From Chryseobacterium sp. (GTDB lineage Bacteria > Bacteroidota > Bacteroidia > Flavobacteriales > Weeksellaceae), in contig NZ_JAFAJM010000015.1 in assembly GCF_019236175.1 (NCBI RefSeq), forward strand, positions 1-64,000: 64,000 nt of DNA, in the 5' to 3' direction. The notes under the pieces were generated by a model. That model was not told the origin of the DNA. It searched no databases and saw only the letters and a program-made list of their open reading frames with translations. Both the position numbers and the translations under genes were made by a program. This document shows, piece after piece, positions 8,021-17,457 of the stretch (the stretch's first letter is position 1; each line of letters begins with the position of its first letter).

Positions 8021-9331
8021 ATGATGCAGACAACTAAAACCGAAATTCTAAAGACAGAAAGTCATATCAAAGGACTCAGCATAGCGATTACTCATAAAAG
8101 CGCTGTTTCTTTACAGAATCGAATACCGGTTCTTTTTTTACATGGAAGCTCATTTCCCAGTCAGTTATCGTTCAATTTTAAAATGAATCATAAATCATGG
8201 ATGGATCATCTTTGTGAGGACGGATTTGATGTATATGCCTTGGATTTTTTAGGATATGGCCATTCCGACCGTTATCCTGAGATGGATAATGAAGAAAGTT
8301 TTACGGTTGTGGGAAAAGCAATAGAAGTATATGAGGATGTAGTGATTGCAGTGAATTATATTCTGAATAAAACAGGTGCTACCAATGTATTTCTGATAGG
8401 ACATTCATGGGGAGGTAGTGTTGCCGCACTTTATGCTTCTCGACATCCGGACAAAACCAAAAAACTAGTACTTTTTGCAGCGATAACAGCACGAAAGTAT
8501 GAAACAGAACAAGAAAATATACGGGGATCTTATGAAACAATGACACCTAAGCAGCGGATAGATGCTATGCTGGAACTTACTCCGGAAGGAAGGGCTTCTG
8601 AGTTAGAAGAAGATGTGATTGAAAACTGGGGAGCTCTTTGGATAGATTCTGATCCGTTGTCAGAAAAACGGGGTTCGGATGATGTGAAATTTCCGTCCGG
8701 ACCTTCACAGGATGTACAGGATTTACTGCATAACAATAGCTATTATGATCCCCAAAAGATAATATCCCCTACTTTAATTATCAGAGGAGAATGGGATGAG
8801 TATCCCGACAATCATGATGCTTACAACCTATTTATTTCATTAGAAAATGCAGTATCAAAAAAGTATGTGGTCATAGAAAAAGGAACTCATGTCGTGCATC
8901 TGGAAAAAAGCAGGTACAAGTTATATAATGAAGTCCTTCATTTTCTGGGGTCTGAGAACAGGAATGAAGAGCATTCCGGGAGTATAGCCGTAATTTTTGA
9001 AGTTATCCCCCACGAAGGCAGGCAAAAAGAGTATTTGGATATGGCCGCCAAATTGAGGACAGAGCTGGAAAAAATTCCCGGATTCATTTCTATTGAGAGG
9101 TTTCAAAGCATCACACATCCTGATAAGCTATTATCTCTGTCTTTTTGGGAGAATGAAGAGGCTATTCAAAAATGGAGAAATCTGGAATTTCACAGAGAAG
9201 CCCAACATGCAGGGAGAACATTTATTTTTAAAGATTATCAGCTTCGAATAGGCTATATTATGAGAGATTACGGAATGACTACCAGAAAAGAAGCTCCTGC
9301 AGATAGTCGTGATTATCATACGAACAGCTAA
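8021..9331 (+). CDS. Alpha/beta hydrolase fused to an antibiotic biosynthesis monooxygenase domain
   Basis: The protein has 436 residues. The first 315 or so form an alpha/beta hydrolase: oxyanion-loop FLHGSSF, nucleophile elbow GHSWGGS with Ser near residue 129, an acid in GEWDEYPD, and a His in KGTHVVH. Residues about 322-425 form an ABM-type dimeric ferredoxin-like domain (IAVIFEVIPHEGRQKEYLDM, then FISIERFQS, LSLSFWENEEAIQKWR, EFHREAQHAGR). ABM domains oxygenate or bind aromatic compounds, so hydrolysis and oxidation of one substrate may be coupled. The substrate is unknown. An in-frame ATG at 7997 is also possible, but the promoter favours 8021. The divergent ArsR-type gene is the likely regulator. 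Confidence 0.8.
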   Translation: MMQTTKTEILKTESHIKGLSIAITHKSAVSLQNRIPVLFLHGSSFPSQLSFNFKMNHKSWMDHLCEDGFDVYALDFLGYGHSDRYPEMDNEESFTVVGKAIEVYEDVVIAVNYILNKTGATNVFLIGHSWGGSVAALYASRHPDKTKKLVLFAAITARKYETEQENIRGSYETMTPKQRIDAMLELTPEGRASELEEDVIENWGALWIDSDPLSEKRGSDDVKFPSGPSQDVQDLLHNNSYYDPQKIISPTLIIRGEWDEYPDNHDAYNLFISLENAVSKKYVVIEKGTHVVHLEKSRYKLYNEVLHFLGSENRNEEHSGSIAVIFEVIPHEGRQKEYLDMAAKLRTELEKIPGFISIERFQSITHPDKLLSLSFWENEEAIQKWRNLEFHREAQHAGRTFIFKDYQLRIGYIMRDYGMTTRKEAPADSRDYHTNS

Positions 9332-9366
9332 AAGAATACAATAGAATCATTATTTGAATAATAAAC

Positions 9367-9400
9367 AAGCTCCGGAGTCAATTGACTCCGGAGCTTAATT
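9367..9400. terminator. Bidirectional terminator, perfect 30-bp palindrome
   Basis: A perfect 15+15 bp palindrome at 9367-9396 with no loop bases lies between the convergent fusion gene and the BspA-like gene. Confidence 0.75.
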
Positions 9401-9451
9401 TTATATAAGTTACCATTGGGTAAACCTATTATTCCTGAATTGTAAAACAGC

Positions 9452-10948
9452 TTATTTTTTAACTATTTTAGTGGAAATTGTATCACCTTTTAACAGGTAA
9501 TTTCCTGACGGATATTCCGTGAGATCAATACTGTTTTTTCCTTTACTCAAAGTTATATTTTTAATGATTCTACCTGTGTTGTCATGTAAATAAACATTTT
9601 CATCTGCTCCAGCCTCAATTGTTATCATTCCTGTTGTTGGATTAGGATAAGCCTGGATTTTTATTTTTTTTGAAGCTTCTGTTGTCGATAAAGAACCGCA
9701 CGTAGAATAGTTGTCTCCGGTAATAGTAAAACCTTTGTTAACGAGCTGAGCTCTTGCCATAATAGCTTGTGGTGTAGAATAGACAAGTCCTGCTGCATTG
9801 ATGTTTCCGGATGTTAGTGTTGAGCTGGCCCACGTGGGATTATTATTCAGCGCAATCAGAAAATTATTATAGTTTGTACAGGAAAAACCGGCATTTTTTA
9901 ATCCAAAAGAGACCGAACCTCCGTTAAAATTTTGAAATCTGATGTTCCAGGTAGAAATATCCTGATCAAAATGAGTTGCCCCGTTAAACATATTAAAACC
10001 AGAATAATAGCTCACCTTGCTGACATCCCAGTTACCGATCGGTTGGTTAAAAGCTACTGCATTTTCAAACATAAATTCAAAATCCGTTACCTTACCTGTC
10101 TTCCAGTTATTGAGAGGCTGATCGAAAGAGGTGGCATTAGCGAATACATATCGAAAATTAGTGGCATTGGCGGTATTCCATGAATTGACTGGCTGGTTGA
10201 AAGCTACAGCATCCTTGAACATTGCCGAAAAATTGGTTCCGGCCGCCGTATTCCAGCCGGAAATATTCTGATTAAAAGCAGCTGCATAAGCAAACATACT
10301 GTTAAAATCCGTAACATTCGCCGTATTCCAGCTTCCTATGTTCTGATTAAACAAGGATGCCCTGTTAAACATCCCGTACATATTGGTAATTGTGGATGTA
10401 TTCCAGTTGGAAAATGAAGTGTTGCCAATCAGAGACGAACAATTAAAGAACATTTGCGATAAATTGTTTACCTGACTCAGATTAGGGGCATCTGTAGCCG
10501 TTACGTTAAGGTTGGGACAGCCTGCAAATGCCTGATTAAATTGCTGAAGCCAAAGGATTTCTCCCCACTGACTGATTTCGACGAGTTCCGGATTGGCGTT
10601 AGGATCAATAAAGTTTGTGCTCGCTCTGAATCCATAAAATAATCCACCACCATTTGATACCTTCAATTTATAGGTTGCCTGAACAGGATTTGAACTTAGG
10701 GCAGTACCAAAAGGAATGATCATAGGAGTACTGCTGTTGGAAGTGACAGAATTGAGGACTCCATTGTGCTGGGGATAGCCTACTTCTTCCCAGGTAATCG
10801 TATAATTGGTTCCTGTGCCCCCAAACGATATGGCATTATCAATGGTCCCGGTTACATTGGGCTTCCATAAAGTAATAAATTCAGTCTGTGCATAAGAATA
10901 ACTGAAAATTAGAAAAAGAAAAATGGTTACTAGTTTGTTTTTATACAT
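9452..10948 (-). CDS. BspA/DUF285-repeat surface protein with type IX secretion tail
   Basis: The protein has 498 residues. A Sec signal peptide covers about 1-20. From residue about 145 to 345 there are seven or eight repeats of 24-28 residues with the pattern W(N/D)TxxVTxFxxMFxxAxxFNQ, the DUF285/BspA-like repeat seen in surface proteins. The last 75 residues (KIQAYPNPTTGMITIEAG to the final IVKK) are a type A Por sorting domain, the signal for type IX secretion. It is therefore exported to the surface or medium. An adhesive role is plausible but not shown. It is monocistronic. Confidence 0.85.
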   Translation of the reverse strand: MYKNKLVTIFLFLIFSYSYAQTEFITLWKPNVTGTIDNAISFGGTGTNYTITWEEVGYPQHNGVLNSVTSNSSTPMIIPFGTALSSNPVQATYKLKVSNGGGLFYGFRASTNFIDPNANPELVEISQWGEILWLQQFNQAFAGCPNLNVTATDAPNLSQVNNLSQMFFNCSSLIGNTSFSNWNTSTITNMYGMFNRASLFNQNIGSWNTANVTDFNSMFAYAAAFNQNISGWNTAAGTNFSAMFKDAVAFNQPVNSWNTANATNFRYVFANATSFDQPLNNWKTGKVTDFEFMFENAVAFNQPIGNWDVSKVSYYSGFNMFNGATHFDQDISTWNIRFQNFNGGSVSFGLKNAGFSCTNYNNFLIALNNNPTWASSTLTSGNINAAGLVYSTPQAIMARAQLVNKGFTITGDNYSTCGSLSTTEASKKIKIQAYPNPTTGMITIEAGADENVYLHDNTGRIIKNITLSKGKNSIDLTEYPSGNYLLKGDTISTKIVKK

Positions 10949-11480
10949 ATTTTAAAAAATTTCACAAAATAAGAGTTATATAAAAAATAAGAACACGCTG
11001 TTGATTTAAAATACACTATATTATTTGCCTGACTTTCGGATGATCAAAGCACTGATTCAGATCACAAAGCATTGTTTTTTTCCAGCTTCGTCATCAGGTA
11101 GTTTATTAAAAGCCTAGCATTCTCAAATGTTTTAAAATCATATTTTGAAGGTTAAGTTTGATTTTGGCTAAGACAATAAATTCCCGGGATCCTTTATCTT
11201 ATCTCTAATACAAAGATATAGACGCATAGCGACAGAACATGTCGTATTAAAATTTTAAATTTTAAAAACTGATGAATTTTTCTCTGTATTTTGGGTAATT
11301 TTCAGTGAAATAATAAGGAGCCTCCTACTCTTTTCCTCTGAAAAACAGAAAAGCTCCAGAAAGTAATCTGAAGCTTTATGAATGGTGGTCCTGTAAAGAA
11401 TTTCAAAGAGATGAATAATATACCCCAAAAAAGATTGACAACTGATTGTCAATCTTTTTCGAAGGATATAGATTTCCGGG
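10949..11480. other. Intergenic region without a gene
   Basis: About 530 bp between two minus-strand genes. Apart from the terminator at 11428-11459, no coding or RNA signal was found. A 65-codon frame at 11255-11452 lies in AT-rich sequence with no family features and overlaps the terminator. Confidence 0.6.
11428..11460 (-). terminator. Terminator of the P-loop ATPase gene
   Basis: A 13-bp perfect stem (11428-11440 with 11447-11459), six-base loop and T run on the minus strand, 21 bp past the ATPase stop codon. Confidence 0.8.
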
Positions 11481-12995
11481 TTAATAGCCCAGTTCTTTTA
11501 CATATTCCATTACTTTATTAAGAACATACTGCTGTACATGTCCTAAGCTTAAGGTATTCTGTCTACTGTCAATCTCTCCTTCAATCCCTTTTCCGGAGGT
11601 TCTCCATGTGGGTTCAAGGCAAATGATCGTTTTATCGTCTATTCGTATCTGGATATCCGGTTTTAAGCTAAAACCAATCTGTTCCTGCTGTTCAATATAT
11701 ACTTTTGCTTCTACAGCTTCCTCCAGTAAGGTTTCAATTAATACTTCCCCGAGAGCTTTATTAATAAGCTTATCTTCTTTTTCAGCCAGTCTTTGTAGCC
11801 TTATGTACTCATGAGCCTGAGATTCCGGGGTTCTGTTCGGGGATAGTACGGACGAGGAAGATTCATCAAATAATAATTTGTATAAGATACTTTTTTTCAA
11901 TGCTTCATTAGCATTAAGGGGTTTTTCATCCTGTTTTTTCAATGCTCCTTTTAGTTTTTCGTCACCATAAGCCCTTACTGCAGCCAGAGAGAGATTAGGA
12001 AAAACAGGAATAATTCTGACGTCTAATAATCGCATCAGATAAGCCGCAATATCTCTTTTTGATCTCCAGTCATTAAGGTAGGCACTTTCATTTTTACCGT
12101 CATCAAGTGTCGCCAGGAAGCGGTCTATATCAATTTTATTTTTGATACCCTGTGTCAGCGACTTAACGGTTCTGTCTATTTCCACAGCATCATCTCCGGG
12201 TACCAGAATCCAGACTTTGGGTATCAGCTTGTTTTTCAGGAAAATATCATTATTTGTACTGATTTCCAGTGATAAAGATTCCAGTTTGGAAAAAAACTCA
12301 CCGATGGTGGCACTCTTCTTTACTAAATTTTTGGTGTTTTCCCGGGTAATACCATACGCTTCAAGCCCGCAGTCATTGATGTTTTTTGAGGTTGTGTCCG
12401 CTACATTATAGAACAAATCCTTGCTTAAACCTTTAAAATAGAATGGCTGTTCATTGGGGGTAATACTGTCCCGACCCACATCCCAGGCCATTTTTCCAAT
12501 AAAACCGGCCGCATCAGGATCTGTTATAGGCCAGATAATAATAACTCTCCCTTCGTTTTTTCTGAAAAGATACCTTAGCTCTTCAAAGAAAATTCTCAGA
12601 TCAATAGGTGCTTCATTGGGATTATCCCGATCTTCCATAATAAAAATATTATTAAAATCTTCGTCCCTTTCTTCCTTAATAAACTGAGGAATTTCATCCA
12701 GTGCTATATCTCTTGGGATATTAGTGACCATTATTTTCTGGAAAAAATTTGACAGAGTTTTTATAAAAGTAGTTTTCCCTGCTCCGCTAATGCCGTAAAA
12801 GATTTGAAATCTGCCAATTTTTTGAAATGTTAAGTGCTTTAAAAGGGATTGAATCTGTTTTTTTGCATCTTCAACTTCATGGACAATCTGAATCATGTTT
12901 AACCCTTTTTCCTTAACTTCTCTTTCCAACACTTCGTATCTTGAGGGTAGGCGTAGATATTCCACATCAAGATCAACTTCTAACTGTTTCTTCAT
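11481..12995 (-). CDS. Uncharacterised P-loop ATPase
   Basis: The protein has 504 residues from an ATG at 12995; an upstream in-frame TTG at 13022 is less likely. Walker [10 protein letters not shown] is at 68-76 and a Walker B-like IFIMED at 117-122, so it should bind and hydrolyse ATP. An [13 protein letters not shown] stretch follows. The middle is helical and unassigned. The C-terminus (about 445-504) has [18 protein letters not shown], loosely like the PD...(D/E)xK strand pair of restriction-type nucleases, but the Lys is missing. There is no signal peptide or membrane segment. It has its own promoter and terminator and no partner gene. I do not recognise the family. Confidence 0.65.
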   Translation of the reverse strand: MKKQLEVDLDVEYLRLPSRYEVLEREVKEKGLNMIQIVHEVEDAKKQIQSLLKHLTFQKIGRFQIFYGISGAGKTTFIKTLSNFFQKIMVTNIPRDIALDEIPQFIKEERDEDFNNIFIMEDRDNPNEAPIDLRIFFEELRYLFRKNEGRVIIIWPITDPDAAGFIGKMAWDVGRDSITPNEQPFYFKGLSKDLFYNVADTTSKNINDCGLEAYGITRENTKNLVKKSATIGEFFSKLESLSLEISTNNDIFLKNKLIPKVWILVPGDDAVEIDRTVKSLTQGIKNKIDIDRFLATLDDGKNESAYLNDWRSKRDIAAYLMRLLDVRIIPVFPNLSLAAVRAYGDEKLKGALKKQDEKPLNANEALKKSILYKLLFDESSSSVLSPNRTPESQAHEYIRLQRLAEKEDKLINKALGEVLIETLLEEAVEAKVYIEQQEQIGFSLKPDIQIRIDDKTIICLEPTWRTSGKGIEGEIDSRQNTLSLGHVQQYVLNKVMEYVKELGY

Positions 12996-13023
12996 TAGGT
13001 TTTCAATATGTATTAGTTTCAAC

Positions 13024-13031
13024 CAAAGCTA
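13024..13031 (-). promoter_or_regulatory. -7 element of the P-loop ATPase gene
   Basis: TAGCTTTG on the minus strand fits TAnnTTTG and lies 28 bp before the ATG at 12995. No clear TTG stands at the right distance, so the promoter is partial. Confidence 0.4.
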
Positions 13032-13117
13032 CAAATTTTATTACCTATTAAACGTTTTCTATTTATAAATGCCCTATTTTATTAATATTATAACTAATTA
13101 TAACATTTTTTAACAAA

Positions 13118-13174
13118 AAAACTTCAGTATAACTATGTTTGTATTAAATTAAAACAAAGTTATACTGAAGTTTT
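13118..13174 (-). terminator. Terminator of the DapB-like gene
   Basis: A perfect 17-bp inverted repeat (13118-13134 with 13158-13174) is followed on the minus strand by a T run. It separates the DapB-like gene from the ATPase gene. Confidence 0.75.
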
Positions 13175-13185
13175 GTGTATTTTTT

Positions 13186-13986
13186 TTATAAATCCATTAC
13201 AGTATCTAATCCGCGCCGGAGCCCCTGAAATGTTCCTACTTTTTCTATTGCCAGTAAAGCGCCTTTCACATAGGGGTCGGCACTTGATCCCGAATCATGT
13301 CTGATAGTGAGTTTTTCATCTTTTAGCCCAAAGAGGGTTTCAATTGAAATAACATAGCCCGGTAATCTTACAGAATGCACCCGTACACCTTCCAGATTCG
13401 CACCCCGACTGGCTTTTTCACCAATTAATTCATCATCGGAAATGTGTACATTAGGTTTTTGGACCTGAGAAAGACGGTGAGCCAGTTCCCGGGCTGTTCC
13501 GCTTGGGCTGTCAATTTTGTCTTCCTGGGCATAATCAATAATTTCAAAATCAGAGATATATTTAGCCGCCATTTCAGAAAATTTTTGAAGAAGAACTACC
13601 GTTATTGAAAAATTACCCACTGCGAGAACGGAAGATTTGTTTTCAGCCGCAATTGGAGCTATCTCAGAATAATCCTCAGCCGTTAATCCTGAGGTCCCTA
13701 TAACGACTCTTTTTCCTTTTCGAAGGGTTGATATCGTATTTTTCTTACAAATTTCAGGGCTTGTATAATCTACCAGTACATCAAAATCAACTTCTGATAA
13801 TGCAATATCAATATCATCATAAACCGGAATCCCGGCATTTTCCAGTCCTAAAATCAGACCCAGATCCCTGCCTTTATTCTTTCTGGATAAACCTCCAACA
13901 AGTTTCATATCTGGTGTTCCGTAGACTCCTTTACTGAGTGCAGAGCCTGCCCACCCGGTAGCGCCCGCAATAAAAACTTTGATCAT
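13186..13986 (-). CDS. DapB-like (dihydrodipicolinate reductase family) oxidoreductase
   Basis: The protein has 266 residues. The N-terminal Rossmann motif is GATGWAG at 8-14, followed by GRDLG, VLVDYTSPE and VVIGTSGL, all typical of DapB. The C-terminal domain keeps K157 and the DSPSGTA loop (159-165). However, the usual E(A/G)HHxxKxDxPSGTA motif reads YAQEDKIDSPSGTA, so both catalytic-region histidines are absent. True DapB makes tetrahydrodipicolinate for lysine and diaminopimelate. Given the lost His pair and the absence of lysine genes nearby, this may reduce another substrate. It is monocistronic with a strong terminator. Confidence 0.7.
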   Translation of the reverse strand: MIKVFIAGATGWAGSALSKGVYGTPDMKLVGGLSRKNKGRDLGLILGLENAGIPVYDDIDIALSEVDFDVLVDYTSPEICKKNTISTLRKGKRVVIGTSGLTAEDYSEIAPIAAENKSSVLAVGNFSITVVLLQKFSEMAAKYISDFEIIDYAQEDKIDSPSGTARELAHRLSQVQKPNVHISDDELIGEKASRGANLEGVRVHSVRLPGYVISIETLFGLKDEKLTIRHDSGSSADPYVKGALLAIEKVGTFQGLRRGLDTVMDL

Positions 13987-14129
13987 TTTTAATTCTTTTT
14001 AGTGGTTTGGAATCAGTTTTACAAGAGGTAAAACGTTTTATATAAAGGTATTGAAAAAAATGTAACCTTTTGTATTCCAGTCGGCGATACCTGATGTTTC
14101 AGACCACCTATTGCCCTGTTTAAATACAC

Positions 14130-14162
14130 TTGTTACAGTAATGAACTAATTTTGTATTTTTG
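14130..14162 (+). promoter_or_regulatory. Promoter of alkB
   Basis: TTG at 14130-14132, a 22-nt spacer and TATTTTTG at 14155-14162. Confidence 0.55.
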
Positions 14163-14246
14163 TTGATATTATTTGTAACAATATAGATGTTGATGAATTT
14201 TGTACCGGAAAAATTAGTGCTATTCATTGTCTGTAATATTTTAAAA

Positions 14247-14852
14247 ATGGAACAACTTAGTTTATTTAATACCGAAGAATATTATCGGTTCCCTACAGAA
14301 CTTCTGGAATATACAGAAGCTTTTTTGCCTTTTCACGAGGCTTCAGAGCTGGAGAATCTTTTGATCCGGACAGCACCCTGGAAACAGAGAACACAAAAAA
14401 TGTATGATAAAATGGTTTTGACTCCCCGTTTGACGGCATGGTACGGTGATGAGACCAAAACATATGAATTGGGAGGAAATCGTTTTGTTGCTAATCCATG
14501 GCTGCCGGAACTGCTGGACGTAAAAAAACGTATTGAAAAAGCTTCAGGATATTCATTTAATTCGGTATTGCTTAATTTATATCGTGATAAAAACGATTCT
14601 GTGGCATGGCATAGAGATAAAGATTCTGAGCTTGGAAACCGGCCGGTGATTGCTTCTGTGAGCCTTGGACAGGTAAGGAATTTTGATTTCAGAAAAGTAG
14701 ATGATCACTCCAATACATACAGCCTGCCTCTTCAACATGGCTCTTTACTGATTATGAAAGGAGATCTTCAGGTCTATTGGGAACATCGCATTGCCAAGTC
14801 AGTACTGCCCATGAAGCCAAGAATTAATATGACTTTCAGATTAGTTAAATAA
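14247..14852 (+). CDS. alkB: Alpha-ketoglutarate-dependent dioxygenase AlkB
   Basis: The protein has 201 residues. It directly reverses alkyl damage on DNA or RNA bases, using Fe(II), oxygen and 2-oxoglutarate. Visible features are the iron ligands in WHRDKD (HxD), the distal His in EHRIAKS, and the 2-oxoglutarate-binding Arg in RINMTFRLV at the end. PRLTAWYGD and LLNLYRDKNDSVAWH are typical of the AlkB2/3-like bacterial branch. An earlier in-frame ATG (14187) would add 20 residues. I prefer 14247 because MEQLSLFN is the usual N-terminus in this group. Confidence 0.85.
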   Translation: MEQLSLFNTEEYYRFPTELLEYTEAFLPFHEASELENLLIRTAPWKQRTQKMYDKMVLTPRLTAWYGDETKTYELGGNRFVANPWLPELLDVKKRIEKASGYSFNSVLLNLYRDKNDSVAWHRDKDSELGNRPVIASVSLGQVRNFDFRKVDDHSNTYSLPLQHGSLLIMKGDLQVYWEHRIAKSVLPMKPRINMTFRLVK

Positions 14853-14854
14853 AA

Positions 14855-14897
14855 ACCGCTGTTATCTGCAGGGTGTATTTTTACAGATAACAGCGAA
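14855..14897. terminator. Bidirectional terminator
   Basis: A 12-bp perfect stem (14857-14868 with 14884-14895) lies between the convergent alkB and TonB receptor genes. Confidence 0.8.
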
Positions 14898-14909
14898 TTA
14901 ATGTATTTA

Positions 14910-17288
14910 TCATATTCTTATTTTCACGCCGACGGAAATATTAATTCCGGCGAGTGGACTGAGGAATTTAAGCTGCGAATTCTGAAGTCTTGCTTCTGTG
15001 TTCAATAAATTGTTTCCTAAAATATAATACTCTATACTTCCCATTTTCAGGCTGGTATCTTCATAAGAAATGCGGACATTTAGTAGTGAAAATGCAGACA
15101 TAGGAAGCTCGGGGTTGATATTTTTGCCAAGATATTTTTGTTTCATATAATGATCTAAAGCAATATTAAAGTTCAGCCTCTGAACGGTTCCGCTAATATT
15201 GAAACCAAAACGACTGGTAGGCATATTGGGCATATAATCCCCGTCACTCCACTTTCTTATGGAGCTGTCAGCCGTACTGATATTTCTGACCAGATCATAA
15301 TATGAACCTATTTCCCATTTACCGAATTGACGAAGATCCATTTTATATACTGCTTCAGCTTCTATACCATTGATTTCAGTATCGTCGGAACGCCATTCTT
15401 TGACCAGAAAAACCTCCCGTGAAATTCCTGTATGAGCGAGGTAGATATAGTTTTTATACAATGTATGGTACCAGTTGGCGGATATCCTGATGTTTTTTAA
15501 ATTAAGTCCACCGCCGATTTCCCAGGTTTTTGCCGTTTCTTTATCCAGTCTGTCATCTCCGTTTTCTTCCGTAAGGATCGCAAAATGATTATTTCCGGCA
15601 TACAATTCATTGACTTCCGGTGCTCTTTCTGAATGATTATACTGAACTTTCAGAAAAGCCTTTTTAAAAATATTCCATTGAGCAGCCGTATGAAACTGAT
15701 GAAGAGTGAAGTCCCTTGCCATAAGGTTGCCTCCTGAAAGCCCACGACTTCTGATATATTTTGGATCGGCCTCTGCCCTTCGCTGTACATGATCATTCCT
15801 GTATCCCAAATCAAATTCAAGAAAATTGAAATTAAGATGCTGCATGGTGAATAGACCGATTTCACGACTGATATTATTGGGAAGATATCTTTGGGTTCCG
15901 TTGCCCTCCAGCTCTCTGTACTGCACTTCAGTACCGATGGATCCTGTTAAAAATTTCAGTTTTTGCAGGGTTATTTCCAGGCGGCCGTTATGTTGCTGTA
16001 CATGAAACTGATTAGCTTTATAACGGTCCAGAAGTTCCGAATTTTTTGAAAATACCCCCATATAACTAAGTTTTATACCGGAAATCGGAGAATGTTTGAA
16101 TTGATATCCTGTTTCCAGCATGACTTTATGAGATAAGCTTTTTATATTGATTGGCAGATAATCAATTTTCTTCTGTGGTTTTCCATGGGAATGTTGCGGT
16201 ATTTTCGGAAGCGCATAACCGGGAACTCCAAAATAAGAATAGGAGTTTTGATAAGCTCCTCCTATATAAAATGACTGCCCGATATAACTGGTGCCTGCAT
16301 AAAAAGAATTACTTTCCGAATGACTGTTCGGAATAACACCGTCCTGTATCGGAACATTATCTTTAATGCTGTTGATTTCACTTTTGTAGCGGTCTTTTGT
16401 AGGATCCTGCCCCGGAATATACTTGTCGTTTTTAGGGTTAGGATAATATTTTCCGTCTGAAGGATTATAATAAGTAGGACTGAAGGTGTAGACATCGTCT
16501 TGTGAAAGCTCGTATTCAACCATATGATCTATTGCAAATTGACTGAGGTAAGGAAATAAGCTGATGTTCAGTACATTTCTTGAATTTACATCCAGTTGGC
16601 AAAGAGACTGAAGGATACTGTTAAATCCTACAAGGTTCGGATCGTAGCATCTGCTGTCTTTAGATTTTCCCGGTATCCGGACGATTTCCTGCTTTTGATT
16701 GGATCCTCCTAGGGTCCAGATCCAGTTTTTGGTAATGCTACCTTTGGCTGAGAATGCCTGTTTCTGTCCACTATTGCTTCCGCCTTCAAGAAGCGCCTGA
16801 AGATTCAGCTTTTTTGTGGGAAGCTGCCGTGGAATAAAGTTGGTTTCAATATCCACAGCTCCGCCTATCGCTTTTCCGCCATACAAGACTGCTGCCGAGC
16901 TCTTATAAATAGTGATACTCTGAACATTGTCCATTTGGATATCCGTATTGAAATCAGGACTTATCCCTGAAAGATCATGAACTGCCGTACCATTTTCGAG
17001 GATTCTTACTCTGTTTCCGCTCAGACTTCTGATAACCGGGGCTCCGGAATTGGGGCCGTATCCTGAGTTTTGAATCCCGGGGATTTTACTAAGAGTTTCT
17101 CCCAGTGTTTTGGATTGGATAACATCCAGAGTTGTTCTTGGAATATTTACTACATCCCGGTTCATTTTCCCCTGTATCCGTATGGATTCTATATCCTGAA
17201 CTGTTTTTCCGGAAATTTCCTGAGCCTTCAAAACAGAATGATAAGAAATTAGAGACCCACCCATCAAAAAAATAACTGCTTTCTTCAT
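14910..17288 (-). CDS. TonB-dependent outer-membrane receptor, probable zinc receptor (ZnuD-like)
   Basis: The protein has 792 residues. A signal peptide (about 1-22) is followed directly by a plug domain (TLGETLSKIPGIQNSGYGPNSGAPVIRSLSGNRVRIL, then SSAAVLYGGKAIGGAVDIE), with no carboxypeptidase-like N-domain, and a 22-strand-type barrel ending in KIRI. A large external loop is His-containing (PQHSHGKPQKK). ZnuD receptors share this plug style and His-containing loops. The strongest clue is regulatory: a perfect GCAAC-TTT-GTTGC palindrome overlaps its -33 element and also flanks the Zur-like gene at 27.6 kb. The zinc assignment is therefore inference from the operator; a receptor for another chelate remains possible. 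Confidence 0.75.
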   Translation of the reverse strand: MKKAVIFLMGGSLISYHSVLKAQEISGKTVQDIESIRIQGKMNRDVVNIPRTTLDVIQSKTLGETLSKIPGIQNSGYGPNSGAPVIRSLSGNRVRILENGTAVHDLSGISPDFNTDIQMDNVQSITIYKSSAAVLYGGKAIGGAVDIETNFIPRQLPTKKLNLQALLEGGSNSGQKQAFSAKGSITKNWIWTLGGSNQKQEIVRIPGKSKDSRCYDPNLVGFNSILQSLCQLDVNSRNVLNISLFPYLSQFAIDHMVEYELSQDDVYTFSPTYYNPSDGKYYPNPKNDKYIPGQDPTKDRYKSEINSIKDNVPIQDGVIPNSHSESNSFYAGTSYIGQSFYIGGAYQNSYSYFGVPGYALPKIPQHSHGKPQKKIDYLPINIKSLSHKVMLETGYQFKHSPISGIKLSYMGVFSKNSELLDRYKANQFHVQQHNGRLEITLQKLKFLTGSIGTEVQYRELEGNGTQRYLPNNISREIGLFTMQHLNFNFLEFDLGYRNDHVQRRAEADPKYIRSRGLSGGNLMARDFTLHQFHTAAQWNIFKKAFLKVQYNHSERAPEVNELYAGNNHFAILTEENGDDRLDKETAKTWEIGGGLNLKNIRISANWYHTLYKNYIYLAHTGISREVFLVKEWRSDDTEINGIEAEAVYKMDLRQFGKWEIGSYYDLVRNISTADSSIRKWSDGDYMPNMPTSRFGFNISGTVQRLNFNIALDHYMKQKYLGKNINPELPMSAFSLLNVRISYEDTSLKMGSIEYYILGNNLLNTEARLQNSQLKFLSPLAGINISVGVKIRI

Positions 17289-17311
17289 ATATACTTGCTT
17301 TACTAATCCGG

Positions 17312-17342
17312 CAAAGCTAGATAATTAATTTTATTAAAGCAA
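17312..17342 (-). promoter_or_regulatory. Promoter of the zinc-type TonB receptor
   Basis: On the minus strand, TTG (plus 17340-17342), a 20-nt spacer and TAGCTTTG (plus 17312-17319). The TTG is part of the palindromic operator, so a bound repressor would block the polymerase. Confidence 0.6.
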
Positions 17343-17351
17343 CTTTGTTGC
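17339..17351. promoter_or_regulatory. Zur-type operator, GCAACTTTGTTGC
   Basis: A perfect 5-3-5 palindrome identical to the site at 27617-27629 before the Zur-like gene. It lies 51 bp before the TonB receptor start. Confidence 0.7.
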
Positions 17352-17402
17352 GTTAAAGAAAGCATTTATTTTATAAAATATAAGTCATCTGAATGCATAA
17401 AA

Positions 17403-17427
17403 AAACCGCTCTTAAAAAGAGCGGTAT
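17403..17427 (-). terminator. Terminator of the glycine-rich peptide gene
   Basis: ACCGCTCT at 17405-17412 pairs with AGAGCGGT at 17418-17425, with a T run following on the minus strand. Confidence 0.75.
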
Positions 17428-17457
17428 AATACTTTTTTAACTTTTAATGCTTACTTC

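Noticed and set aside
11255..11452. 65-codon minus-strand frame after the P-loop ATPase gene
   Set aside because: It overlaps the terminator hairpin and has no family features.
11481..12995. PD-(D/E)XK nuclease domain at the C-terminus of the P-loop ATPase
   Set aside because: The Lys of the motif is absent (LEPTW) and the pattern is too weak to call by eye.
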